64,000 nt of DNA. It comes from Pieris napi. Taxonomy: Eukaryota; Arthropoda; Insecta; Lepidoptera; Pieridae. Made by a program: the position numbers and the translations under genes. Under the pieces are notes generated by a model. The model made no database searches, was not told the origin of the DNA, and saw only the letters and a program-made list of their open reading frames with translations. This document shows, piece after piece, positions 12,027 to 22,352 of this stretch. The DNA lies in contig NC_062248.1 in NCBI RefSeq assembly GCF_905475465.1, positions 6,324,001 to 6,388,000 of the forward strand. Direction: 5' to 3'. Position 1 is the first letter of the stretch; every line of letters begins with the position of its first letter.

Positions 12027-12131
12027 GGGAGCCTTCTGGCATGGAGAGTGTCCATGGGCGGCGTCATAAGTGACGTAAGTGACGTTTTTACATCAGATGA
12101 GCCTTCTGCCCTTTTTGCCTATAAAAAAAAC
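12027..12131 (+). mobile_element. CR1-like LINE 3' end, family B, copy 3
   Basis: Contains the block gagccttctggcatggagag, then 'tccatgggcggcg' and 'acatcagatgagccttctgc', ending in an A run at 12124-12131. It matches the last 100 bp of the copy at 10441-10738. A small internal duplication of 'aagtgacgt' (12066-12088) is private to this copy. Confidence 0.8.
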
Positions 12132-12370
12132 TTCTACTATCAACGTTTTTTACACCTCTTACCTTGGTTGTGTACCTATGGTTTTGTGTACCTAACACAC
12201 ACACACATGATAAATTAAATGCGTATTTTGGCATATATATATTACACTCCCCACCATACATACAGTATCTTATGATTTAATTGTTAAAAAAATATCTGAA
12301 TAGTAGTAGTTGATAATAGCTCTGACAGCTCGTAGTGACAAAAATATCTCTAGGTAATTTTTTCATGCAG

Positions 12371-12580
12371 TCCACTACAAAAGAACTTCGTTCCACACCT
12401 GTCCGTCATACTCAAATGACATTTATAGAACGGTTAAAGCTTACTTTTAGTAAAGGTTTAAATATGTTGAATTCAATTGGTATCGGTATGTCACTGACCT
12501 CTGTCTTGACATCAGTCGTTAACTATTCGGGAATTAAATTTCTTAACAAAGATGACAATACAAATATAATCCACGACTAG
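12371..12580 (+). CDS. Candidate terminal exon, unknown protein
   Basis: The open frame runs 69 codons from 12371 to a TAG at 12578-12580. Just before 12371 stands 'taattttttcatgcag', a good 3' splice-acceptor sequence with a pyrimidine tract. The reading begins STTKELRSTPVRHTQMTFIE and includes a weakly hydrophobic stretch, GLNMLNSIGIGMSLTSVLTS. I recognise no family. It could be the last exon of a host gene, a relic, or a chance frame. The frame is also open upstream to 12335, so the exon edge depends on the acceptor. No polyadenylation signal was seen close downstream. Confidence 0.25.
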   Translation, partial: STTKELRSTPVRHTQMTFIERLKLTFSKGLNMLNSIGIGMSLTSVLTSVVNYSGIKFLNKDDNTNIIHD

Positions 12581-13679
12581 ATTGTTTTAAGATACCTTTT
12601 TGTACGGCCATCTTTATAACATATTTTTAAAAAGTTCGTTACAATTTCTCCCAAAGCTCAAAAGGTGCACATTTTTAAGCATAAGTTTTAAAATGAAATC
12701 ACATCTTCCTTTTATTTAAGCTAAAACTTTCATAATTGCATACGCAGTGAAGTAAAAAATTACTTTTTCGGATGACTATTTTCAGAATGAAATTGCTCGA
12801 CTTTTGTTTGACAGTTCAATTTTATAGTTATATCAATATATTTTTCCAGTACTACCTATGCACATTGAATAACAAGGTAACACTATTTTATAATCACAAA
12901 CATTCTTCTACAGATAAAATTTATTTTAGTAAATATAATCAATTTATGTGACTATTTGGGTACAACACACAAACACTTTATTTATTTATAAAAGCTTTCC
13001 AACGCTTGGCACACTAATACATTGTCAGAAGAAAAATAAAATACAGTTTTCAATGTGTCAAGCACTTACAGGCAAACATAGCATACAAGAAGTAATAAAA
13101 TTAATTAATCAAAACAATAATATAATTTAAACAAACATTAAACGAAAATCGCTCTCAAAGTCTGAGGTGAGCAACTATGGTATTTTGTATCAGAGAACTA
13201 CTATCACCGAATTATGTTTTTTCGTTATTCTAATCCTAAACTTATATCGACGTACCCACATCCATACCACACCATTTCAAAGAAATTGTCTTGCAAACTC
13301 GTATTATTATCCGTATTCCTTTGGCCATGCAATCTCAAGATAGCATCACAAAGTGTATTTAACAAACAAGAGCGGCTCCGACCAGTGCATATGCGGGGAG
13401 TGACGGTGCGATATGTCGTCGTGATGAATGCGACGCTAACTCGCATGTTCCTTCGTGCTTAGCACCGTAACACTCGCACGACATAAATTCCAACTTAAAC
13501 CAACTTCGGTTTAGAAGTGTGGAATTCACAGAATGAAGTTTTTACATTTCCACCCGGTAAGTCCTTAAATTATTACGTGTCGGTGCCCCTATATTTGTGT
13601 AAGCTTTGTAAAAATGTTTTGGTGTCGATATGGCTGAGAAATATATATTTAAAGTTCTTGCCCGTATCAGTGATTACTT
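12581..13679. other. Spacer, nothing recognised
   Basis: Overlapping frames on both strands at 13214-13462 reflect a GC-richer patch near 13370-13450. I cannot choose a coding strand for it and see no domain. The rest is AT-rich. Confidence 0.4.
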
Positions 13680-13801
13680 AGGTTTAAAGACTTTATTTTC
13701 TCAAAAAGACAACAAATGTCACTTACATGAGAATAATACTCAAGATTAACATAACATTGTAGTCGTTCTTAAAATAATCACAATAAAAGATAGCCGTGCA
13801 T
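13680..13801 (-). mobile_element. 3' UTR end of an older LINE (distal half of a split copy)
   Basis: On the minus strand this runs to 'gtctttttgagaaaataaag' followed by 'tctttaaacc', a LINE-type 3' end with an AATAAA signal. It is the continuation of the reverse-transcriptase fragment at 17297-17545. The two halves are separated by the Jockey-type insertion at 13813-17285 and its target-site duplications. That the halves belong together is inferred from position, orientation and order: coding end first, 3' UTR afterwards. Confidence 0.65.
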
Positions 13802-13812
13802 GCAATAAACTT
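13802..13812. repeat. Target-site duplication, left copy
   Basis: gcaataaactt is identical to 17286-17296. The two copies bracket the Jockey-type element exactly. An 11-bp duplication is in the usual range for target-primed reverse transcription. Confidence 0.9.
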
Positions 13813-13937
13813 TTTTCTTCTTTTTTTTTTCTGCGTTTATTTGCAATCAGCCCCAAGGCTATGAGCAAATTTTTTCTGTGGTGCTGTCATGTGGAGTGAC
13901 TTCCCATTGGAAGCATCTACTCATCTTCTGTCTAGAG

Positions 13938-16694
13938 CTACTGCCGGTCTTCTAGCTCTAGAACATGGTGACGTGTTAGTCGACTCACATACTGTCTAAT
14001 GGTGAGTTGGCGAGCAAGTTTATTCGGGTGACAGCTTAACCGCTCTTTGTATTTAGCTGCCAGTCTCCGGATTTCTTCTTTGATTGTTCTCATGTTAAGG
14101 TGCTCGTGAACTTCATTGTTTGTTATGTACCAGGGTACTTCTGCAACTGCTCTTAGGATCTTGTTCTGTTGTCGCTGGAGTATGTTTATGTTGGTATCAC
14201 TTGCGCCGCCCCACAGTTGGAGGCCATATGTCTAAATGGGCTTAAGGATGACTTTATATATAAGAAGTTTGTTATCTAGAGAAAGTCTTGAGTTTCTTCC
14301 TAGCATCCAGTAAAGGCTGTTGTACTTTAGCTGTAGCTCCTGCTTTTTACATCTGATGTGGTGCCTCCACGTTAATCCACGATCAATGTGTAAGCCAAGA
14401 TATCTTACATGGTCGCTGTGGGCCAGAATACATTGGTCCAACTTTACAGGTGGGCAGTCTCCTCTTCTAAGGGTGAAGGTCACGTGTACTGACTTCGCGG
14501 CACTAGCTTTTATTTTCCATTTTTGCAGCCATTCGTTAACTTTGTCAAGGCCCTTCTGCAAGTCCTCAGATGCAAGTCCTGGGTCTTTATTGCTTGCTAA
14601 TATAGCGGTGTCGTCTGCAAATGTTGCTGTGGTTATTCCTGGCAATAGCGGTAGGTCAGCAGTGTACAACGTGTAGAGCATGGGGCCAAGAACAGATCCT
14701 TGTGGTACCCCGGCATCAATGTTTTGAAATTCCGAAGTGGCGTCACCTTCTTTTACATAAAATATGCGATCCTCTAGGTAAGATTTGAATATTGGAAAGT
14801 AAGAGTGGGAAATATTCTGCTTGATCTTACATAGTAGGCCTTTGTGCCAGACCTTGTCAAATGCTTGTTGGATATCCAGAAATGCTGATGAGCAGTATTC
14901 CCTTTGTTCTAAGGACTTTCTTATGGCGTCACATACTCTGTGAGCTTGTTCCACTGTGCCATGGTATTGTCTGAAGCCGAATTGATGATCTGGTATTACT
15001 TTGCGCTCCACAAGGCTTGGCACAATTCTACGAAGTATTGTCTTTTCCAATACCTTGGAAAGAGTAGGCAACAGACTGATTGGTCGGTAGGATGTTTTTT
15101 CGGTCATCAGTTTGCCAGCCTTATAAATCATGATGATTTCTGAGATTTTCCACGCAACTGGGAAGTAGCCTACTCGTAACATAGCATTGAAGAGTATAGT
15201 GATGAAGATCATAGCCTTTCTCGGTAGTTCCATCAATACTTCTTTAGTTATCAGGTCGTAACCTGGTGCCTTTTTACTGTCCAGGCATTTGATAGTTTTT
15301 ATGACTTCTGCAGGCGACACAGGTCTAGGGGGATGATCCATTTGAAGGTCTTGATTTAGAACTTGGTCAACATATTCTTCTGATGAGTTGTCCAGTGTTA
15401 CATTAGGTTTAAAGGAGCTTGTTAGATAGTTCGCAAACAAGTCCGCTTTGTCCTGACTCGTTCTGGCCCAGCCGTTTTCCTTTTTAATTGGGGCTTTTGA
15501 TTTGTTAGGTTGGCTACAAGAACGGGTGATTTTCCAGAGCGAATAGTTGCTGGCCTTAGTAGCGGTTAGAGACTCCAACTTTGCTTGCATTGTTAAGTCA
15601 TTAACATTCTTTATAGCTTCCTTCAATTCTACAATGGCTTTATTAAGGGCTGTCTTGTCTTGTGGATGACGACTCAGCTGCCAAACTCTGCGCAATCTGC
15701 GTTTCTCCTGAATCATCATCTTTATTTCCAATGGTATGTTTGCGTGCTGGTTTCTGTGTTCAGTAGTAGGCGTGCTTCTCCACGCAGCAGCTTGTATGAG
15801 ATTAGTAAACTGCGCTAGTGCTGTTTCAATTTCCTCTGCTTCTTTAAGTCTGACATTTAGGTTAAGGTTTTCATCTATGTGTTCCCTGAAGGAAGGCCAA
15901 TCAGTATGCTGGTTATATAATCTTATCGGTCTCTCGACTTCAATTATAGTGGAGCTGACAGTTAATAAGACTGGAGTGTGATCAGATGAACCATCAGCAC
16001 ATGATTCGATCTTCATGTATTGTTTAGAGAGTCCTTTTGTTAGGAAGAAATCGAGTATGTCCGGGATTCGATTGTGATCAGCTGGCCAGTTGGTAGGTTC
16101 TGATGGAGCAATTATGTTTAGGTGATTTGTAACGATGCTCAACATCAATTGTCTTCCCCTAGTTGTTATTAATCTTGACCCCCAATGCACATGTTTGGAG
16201 TTCCAGTCGCCTCCTGTTATAAAGCGATTGCCTAGAGTCGAGAAGAAATGAGAGAACAGGTCGGCGTCTATTCGATGTTTTGGTGGACAGTAAACAGCTG
16301 AGACATTAAAGTATCCACCTCTGTCTTGTATTGCGACCGTAGTGGCCTGTATTTGCTCGGTTCTATATTCAGGCAGTAGATGGTGCTTTATTTTGTTTCT
16401 AACAACTATAGCTGATCCTGCATGACCTGTACCATCTGGGTGGTTCGTGGTGTATATCTGGAACCCTTTAATTTTGACATTGGTTTTGTCTGTGCAGTGT
16501 GCTTCCGATATTAGGACTATGTCTAGCTTATGCTCAGTTATTAGTATCTCGAGTTCATTTTTATTGGGTGAGAGACCATTTATGTTCCAGGTCGCCAGTC
16601 TTAACCCAAGGCCGGTTAGCCTTGTAGTTTGGTTATGAGCGTAGTCATGAGACTCATTAGAGTACTCATTTGTTGTAATATTAAGTCGAATTTC
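13938..16694 (-). pseudogene. Jockey-type ORF2: endonuclease and reverse transcriptase, one nonsense codon
   Basis: The enzyme nicks target DNA and copies the element RNA at the nick. The frame is open from 16694. APE endonuclease motifs in order are ATWNINGL (about 16596), ISEAH (ETH in many relatives), GGDWNSKHVHWGS (about 16210) and SSDHTPV. RT motifs are KAPGYD, YRPISLLP, FRQYHGTVEQ, AFDKVWH, GVPQGSVLGP, the catalytic FADDTAIL and YLGLHID. A TAG at 14232-14234 stands where TYGLQLWG-type proteins have a W (TGG to TAG). Beyond it the same frame runs 97 more codons to a TAG at 13938-13940 and looks coding. There is no ATG in frame before the endonuclease domain. The frame overlaps ORF1 by about 79 bp in the -1 phase. 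I see no RNase H domain. Confidence 0.92.
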
Positions 16695-17285
16695 TCATTT
16701 TGTTTGGTGAGGAGAGTTTCTAATAATGTAGGGTTTTGGTTAGCATCAGGTGAAGCATTTTCTTTGTCTGGAACTTTTCTAGCAGCTCCTACGTAAGAGA
16801 GTGATTCGTTTTCCTTACCAATGAAGGAAGATGGTTGGGCAGTGTTTCTTGGAGCGTTTACGTCTTGAATCGTGTTTTCTTTTGCGGTAATGCGTCTGTC
16901 AGTTCTTCGATGGCCATATTTGTTAGTTTTTCTAGCAAGAATTTCTCTGTATACTTCACAACCCTTATAGTTTGCCGGGTGTGAGCCATTACATAGTGCA
17001 CATTGGGCGGGTGTATTTCTATCCCGCTTTGGACAGTCTGAGGTTTTATGTGCTTGCGCACACTTCACGCAGCGGAAAGGTCTCATGCAGTAGTTCTTTG
17101 TGTGTCCATATTGCTGACACCGTTGGCACTGCACTATTGAGTTTTTCTTTTTGGGATCCTCTATGGTTACAGATTGGTGGTAGATGTATTTAATTTCTTT
17201 AGCTGCCTTATTGTTGTGGCTAGGTAGGAGATTAACAAAGAATGTTGAGGTAGGTTTTTTTTCTGGGCCATATCTGGAATTAATA
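16616..17285 (-). pseudogene. Jockey-type ORF1 (gag-like), 5'-truncated
   Basis: Nucleocapsid-like protein that binds the element RNA. Retained sequence begins SRYGPEKKPTSTFFVNL, which resembles the region before the knuckles in Jockey gag proteins (PRE_C2HC type). Three zinc knuckles follow: CQRCQQYGHTKNYC, CVKCAQAHKTSDC and CALCNGSHPANYKGC. A Q/M/T-rich C-terminus ends at the stop at 16616-16618. The frame stays open past the element's 5' edge into flanking DNA up to 17314, where it starts at a TTG; those first 10 or so residues come from the duplication and host flank, not the element. The true N-terminal half is missing because of 5' truncation. Confidence 0.9.
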
Positions 17286-17296
17286 GCAATAAACTT
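17286..17296. repeat. Target-site duplication, right copy
   Basis: gcaataaactt, identical to 13802-13812. The bases just outside and inside differ, which fixes the 5' junction of the element at 17285/17286. Confidence 0.9.
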
Positions 17297-17545
17297 AAAA
17301 ATGAAAGTAACCAAAGAAATATGAATTAAAAGTAATTATAAGAAATGAATTTAAAAGTAATTTTGTTTAACATATTCACTTAGCTTCGATTTGAATGAAT
17401 TGATAGAAGTAATATTTTTATATCTGTGGGTAGTTTATTATACAGCTGTGCGCCTTCGTAGGTAAACATTTTTTTGCCGTAGTTCGTACTTTAGGTAATG
17501 CAAGATAACTCGTTCGACGCATACTTCTATGAGTCACACGTGGCG
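17297..17545 (-). pseudogene. Older LINE reverse-transcriptase C-terminal fragment, frameshifted
   Basis: Minus-strand reading gives MRRTSYLALPKVRT in one frame, then NYGKKMFTYEGAQLYNKLPT in the next, then SINSFKSKLSEYVKQNYF in a third, ending at a TAA at 17351-17353. This is the usual C-terminal tail of LINE RT proteins (charged RTxxGKK, then GAxLYNKLP, then FKxxL). Two one-base shifts break it. It is older than the Jockey-type element that landed in its 3' UTR; the other half of that UTR is at 13680-13801. The clade is not resolved. Confidence 0.75.
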
Positions 17546-18831
17546 GTTTAGAGAAAACTAGACTAGTGTGGATTATTATAACTTTTTTGATAAGTATTTG
17601 GATTACTTGATAAGTAAATTTGATGTTTTTTATGTTATTAAAACTCATTACAATGACGTTTTAAGTTTATTCTGAAGTTATTAAAAAGTAAACAAAGTAC
17701 TCGTAAACCAGAGGCAAGGAAAAGATATGGAAGTGATGTACAAACATAAATCGAAAATGAATTGTGAGTTATGAAGGTCTTGGGTAGTTTTAAAGTTCTA
17801 AAATATAATTTATAGTTAATCACCTAAACGTAGTTATTAACACCAAAAAATTATTATTATATACGTACTGAGAGGTATGAGAAAAGGGTATTTTTTATGC
17901 GCTTTCGCAGATCACAATTCGTTCTCCACTTTATAGCTATTTTATTGATAACATCCTTATAATATTTCAACGGCCATTTAATTGTGTTTTTTATTTAAAA
18001 CGTTGATATTAATATAGTGTTAAAGTTCCTTAATCAAAATACATATAGAAAAGTTTTTGGTTAGTGATGAAATCGTGATTTTCCTTGACGCTTAGGTTTA
18101 TTTACTTTTTAAATGATTTCAGAATAAACGAACCTTTAACGAGTTTTAATCGTATTTATGTAAATAAATAAATTCAATTATAATAATCATACTAGATAGT
18201 CTAAGTTTCATTCAAATAATAGCCATACATCCATTCACATGAAACAAATAAAACTAAGTTAGCGTTTCATTAACAAAATAAGCAGGCTATCGCTACCAAT
18301 ACGGTGTGTATTGCAATCTTCTGCCCAGCTCCCGCGTTTATCGGTCTTCGACGATCTCAGTGAAAATAGAGCAAAATTTTTAATAAATTTTCCTGGCAAT
18401 GATTAAAATTGAAGATGGGAAATATCGTGGAAATGTTCAAATGGGAGTTGACGTTCACCGCGTAAATTTATTAAAGATTCTTTTGTTTCCAAAGAATAAG
18501 TTTTATTCGATATTGATGAGTTAGTGGGTAGTCGCTATTTATATAATAAATTGTATGTAATAAATTTCGATAAACATTGTATTCAAGCTATTAATTAGGC
18601 AAGGCAGTAATAAGACAAATAATGCGTATTTCCACGCATAAAATGAAAGACCAATTAAAAGTAGAAAGGTAGGAAAGGAGAGGGTAGTAAGCCGATTTGC
18701 TTTATACTATACACGGATTATTTTACATATTCTCTCTCTCTCTGTTGATATAAACGTATTTCTTTTGGTTTATTAATTAGAAGTTTGAATGTATAGAATA
18801 TACATTTATTTAATTAAAGCAAATAGGTTCA
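17546..18831. other. AT-rich spacer, nothing recognised
   Basis: Some of the sequence just above 17545 may be further remains of the old LINE, but I cannot align it by eye. A (CT)n run lies at 18728-18741. No gene is visible. Confidence 0.4.
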
Positions 18832-18955
18832 CTTTTTTTTATACATGTGTCTTTACTTAGACTTCATGGAAAATTACGACTAACTTAAAACTAATAAGTA
18901 ATTTAAGTCTAACCTAATTTACTACTTACTCACTACTTACAGTCTCTAATAAATT
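18832..18955 (+). repeat. Interspersed repeat, family E, copy 1
   Basis: After a T run, the block 'acatgtgtctttacttagac', 'atggaaaattacga', 'ctaataagtaatttaagtct', 'aacctaatttact', 'acttacagtctct' is shared in the same order with 38080-38236. The present copy lacks about 40 bp that the second copy has. Class unknown; no coding sequence. Confidence 0.75.
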
Positions 18956-19620
18956 CACTTTCAGGATTCAAATTCGAAGATATTCATCAATCAAATGTCG
19001 TAAAGGCAGTTCTGACCTATTGCTGGGGGTATAATTTATGCGGCATTGAGATAATTTACTAAAACACTCATTTAATAAGATTTTATTGTCTATTGGATTA
19101 AGCTTATACATTTTTGGTCTAGCTTTGATAGTTATAACCTAAAGTAATGTACATAGAGTATGCCTCTTCTCCGTTTCATATAAAACTTATAGTAGCATTC
19201 GATATTAATAAAAATCATAAGTTTCATGAAAGTATTAAATATTCTCGCAATAAACTTTGAAATTTAAAGGAAGAAAAGTGAAAAGTAACCTATTGCTATC
19301 AAATAGCTGCTTGCTTTTCTCCTCTTTCATTGAAGCACAGTATTAAAAGTTTAACTCGATAAAAGTTGTCACAATAATATTGCTTCTTACTTCATCCGTC
19401 GTAAATATTTTATTTCCATTCAGTTTATGATTCATATTTGATTATACATATAAACTTTATTAGCCTGAATCATGAAGAAAAATGAACAACGTATCAAACA
19501 CATATTTGTGTTTGATATGTACAAATGTTAACCAACTACATGCAAGAATAGAAAAATAAGAATAGTGTCTAGTGAAAAGTTTATATGTATTTTAAAATGA
19601 ATAGTTCTTTTAAATTTTTA
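18956..19620. other. AT-rich spacer, nothing recognised
   Basis: No coding-like frame or shared repeat was seen. A short palindromic 'caaacacatatttgtgtttg' lies near 19496. Confidence 0.4.
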
Positions 19621-19792
19621 GTTTGATTTTAGGGCCCTTCAATAAAAGAACGTGCCAATTCTTAAAAGGCCGGCAACGCACTCGCGAGCCCTCTGGCATT
19701 GAGAGTGTCCATGGGCGGCGGTATCACTTAACATCAGGTGAGCCTCCTGCTCGTTTGCCCGCCGTTCTATAAAAAAAAAAAGAATTGATGTG
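19621..19792 (+). mobile_element. CR1-like LINE 3' end, family B, copy 4
   Basis: Nearly identical to the last 160 bp of the copy at 10441-10738: 'ccaattcttaaaaggccggc', 'gagccctctggcattgagag', 'tccatgggcggcggtatcac', 'caggtgagcctcctgctcg', ending in an A run at 19771-19781. Strongly 5'-truncated. It is one of the least diverged copies in the window. Confidence 0.88.
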
Positions 19793-20047
19793 ACAAAACA
19801 AATGTATAGAATACGTTTGTTTGATCTAAATAAAACTTTTTTCTTGCTTTTCGTCTTAATATTATTAATTTGCCACATTTACACTCAGTACTGTCGGACT
19901 CCCTGTCCTCTGTGAGCAGGGACAGTGGGCAGTATGAACGAGCTCAGTGAGAATCGTCACTAGCGACGATATTGCAGCAAGAAGTATTCAAGACAATATT
20001 TCCGATTGAGTGCAAATGTGGTGTGTTAAACAAAATAAGGTGCTATG

Positions 20048-20150
20048 TATCCTTCAAGAAAAGAGCGAACCAATTTTTAAAAGGCCGGCCATACACTTGT
20101 GTAATTTCTGGCAGTGTGAGTGTTTAAGAGCTGTCTCTATCTATAAAAAA
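20048..20150 (+). mobile_element. CR1-like LINE 3' end, family B, copy 5 (degraded)
   Basis: The first 45 bp ('tccttcaagaaaagagcg', 'aaaaggccggcc') match the family. The remainder is diverged and ends 'tctataaaaaatta'. It lies 260 bp downstream of copy 4 in the same orientation and may be an independent insertion. Confidence 0.65.
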
Positions 20151-20936
20151 TTACGCTCTACGATAGTTAAGTTGGGTGACGGTTGTTGGTTGTTTATGTA
20201 AATATTTAGTTGTATGGATATGTTCAAATATATTAAAATGTAACAACTAGCTTTGGTAGTGGGGTTGCGATGCTGGATTAACAAAACACTAACTTGACTT
20301 TTTGAAGAGTTCCTAAATCTAAGTGACACGAATGCTAAATTACAATTTATGAGTGTGGTAACTAAAGGGCTCATTTTGGCTTCAAGTGTGCGATGATTGC
20401 TTCCATTTTACACTTCGACTTAATTACTAATATAGTATATGTAATTTAACTAATATTAGGTTACATAACTCGAGTATGAATCTTTTTTTTCATTCTAAAA
20501 ATTCGTTACACAATTTTGATGTAGAATTTTTATATTTATTTTGAACTAAAACGCAGTACGCGTTCGTTTCTTTGATTCCCAGTAGGAAGACGCGACCGTA
20601 GCAGGTTTAGGTGCCCCCGCAATATGTATGATAAATAAATTGCTATCCAATATCAAATGGAAACGATACCGGTGAAATGTACAAAGGGTTCACTTATATT
20701 AGCCCGTAGATATTTCTTTGAACATGCGGTGGTAAATGCACGCAGTATTTTTGCCTCACATCAATAATCTTAAAGCGCAACGTTAAGTTCTAGTAATTTC
20801 TATTAACTTTAACATTAGGTACATTAAGTTGTTAAATTTTAACAATAATTTATATTTAAAAAAAAAATTAGTCGAAATTCCTCATTTGTACCTAAATATT
20901 GGTTGTTTGTAAAGTAGGTTTACGATCGAGATGTTT
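20151..20936. other. Spacer, nothing recognised
   Basis: I see no gene here. A moderately GC-rich patch at 20555-20620 carries no recognisable feature. Confidence 0.4.
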
Positions 20937-21264
20937 ACGTGATAACGTCTTATTGGTGATATAAGTTTTTGGGAAGTAAGGAATTAATGAAGATAACAAT
21001 TTTTTCAAATTTTAAATTACATCTATCGTTTTATTCACACTTTTGATGATAAATTTCGGGTGTAAAATGACAAGTTTACTTATTCGACTATGATATACAT
21101 TTTTCTTCATACATTCACGGAATGACTGGCAGCGCTCGAGATGAGACGGGAGATCGGTCCGTCTCTCTCTCGTTATACCTGCGATCGCGCTCGTGAGGTT
21201 TTGGTGTGACACAAGTTTCTGAACATGTCACCCGACTAAAACGATTTTAAAGACGTTATCACGT
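20937..21264. mobile_element. Candidate MITE with 14-15 bp terminal inverted repeats
   Basis: acgtgataacgtct at 20937-20950 is the exact reverse complement of agacgttatcacgt at 21251-21264, 300 bp apart. The inner right part ('gtgacacaagtttctgaaca', 'tgtcacccgac') is sequence I recall as repeated in other Lepidoptera. There is no transposase. I could not see a clear target-site duplication. It may be a nonautonomous DNA transposon or part of a larger repeat. Confidence 0.5.
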
Positions 21265-21528
21265 CAAAACTCCTCTTAACTTACTTTTATGGTTCAAAAA
21301 ATATCCTTACATTCTAACTTAGCATAAAAGTATTAATTTCTTTATTTTAGACTTTGGGATAAGACTAACTTCGACTGTGACCATGCTTGCATAAGTATCT
21401 TTAACATATTTTAACACTTGATTGCAATGTGGAGGAAAAGCTGGTAAACTGTTCCTAGACCAGTCTAACCACTGACACGGAGGTCGGCCAAAGCGTCTGG
21501 AATAACTTCGTTACCGCGTTTCATGGCA

Positions 21529-21758
21529 TGACGTCATCGCAGTCATTGTAGCCGTAGAATCTAGTTGTTGCTACAGCACATAGCAACTAAATTATGATAT
21601 TCTTGTGCCGAACTCCTTACGAACTTGCAACCCGAGTAATAGTCGAAAGGTCTTCCTTAGTTAGCGATCGAAAGATTCTATTTTTAAATTTCTGTTACCA
21701 GAGGTTACGTCATCAATTCTATTTTTAAATTGTTTCCGTTACCAGGGCATACGTCACC
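21529..21758. promoter_or_regulatory. Cluster of CRE-like ACGTCA sites including a 41-43 bp tandem duplication
   Basis: A full palindromic TGACGTCA lies at 21529-21536. Two units of a tandem duplication (21675-21714 and 21716-21758) start with 'attctatttttaaatt', then 'gttaccag', and each contains an ACGTCA. CREB/ATF proteins bind such sites, but there is no nearby gene to regulate, so function is speculative. Confidence 0.35.
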
Positions 21759-22177
21759 GCCTACCTACGAGAATAGAAACTATAAGGCTAAACATAACAA
21801 TGTTGTCTCTAAACAATTACCAGAGAATGTAACAGACCCCTACAAGTTTAATAGGTATTAGGTAGTAGGCAGCTTGTAGCTCGTAACTCAGGAGTATTAC
21901 GAACGCTAGGCTCTTTATAGGCTTTTGTTTATCCATTACACAACCAGTTTACTTTTCGTATTTTATTTTTTGCGTAATACAGTCGTGAGGCAATTTATGA
22001 TGAATGTTTATGTGCGTGACTTCATCTGCATAAAATTAGATGAAAATGTACGTACCACTCCTGTCTTCATACATCTTGAATCCGTTAAATAGTTTAACGA
22101 TATTATATGAATTACTTCACGTTTGTAATAAATATTATTTCATAAAAAAGGTTTCAAAAAAAAAAACACTTCACATA

Positions 22178-22352
22178 ATTCCAAATTTGAATTTCACGAC
22201 AATTTTTTGTATTATTTGAATATAGAATGTTTTAATGTTATGTGTCAGTTAAATTGTTTCGAAAATTCAGATATTCCAAATTCGAATTTTAAGACTATTA
22301 TTTTTCAATATTTTGAATGTAGAACGCTTTAATTTTACGCGGGAGTTATAAA
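22178..22352 (+). repeat. Tandem duplication, period about 95 bp, diverged
   Basis: Copy A at 22178-22259 and copy B at 22273-22352 share attccaaattygaatttya, 'attatttgaatatagaa' versus 'atattttgaatgtagaa', and 'ttaatgttatg' versus 'ttaattttacg'. The copies differ at many positions, so the duplication is old. Confidence 0.65.

Larger units (their letters stand above)
13813..17285 (-). mobile_element. Jockey-type non-LTR retrotransposon, 5'-truncated, about 3.47 kb
   Basis: The element is read on the minus strand. The 5' end at 17285 starts inside ORF1, so it is truncated. ORF1 (gag-like, zinc knuckles) is followed by ORF2 (APE endonuclease, reverse transcriptase). A 3' UTR of about 100 bp, including AAATAAA, ends in an A-rich tail at 13813-13831. 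A perfect 11-bp duplication flanks it. ORF1 with a PRE_C2HC-like region plus three C2HC knuckles, no RNase H domain seen, and an A tail are the Jockey-superfamily layout. One nonsense codon in ORF2 is the only clear coding damage seen apart from the 5' truncation. This and the perfect duplication indicate a young insertion. Confidence 0.93.

Noticed and set aside
14320..15143. Open frames on the plus strand inside the Jockey-type element
   Set aside because: They are antisense shadows of ORF2.
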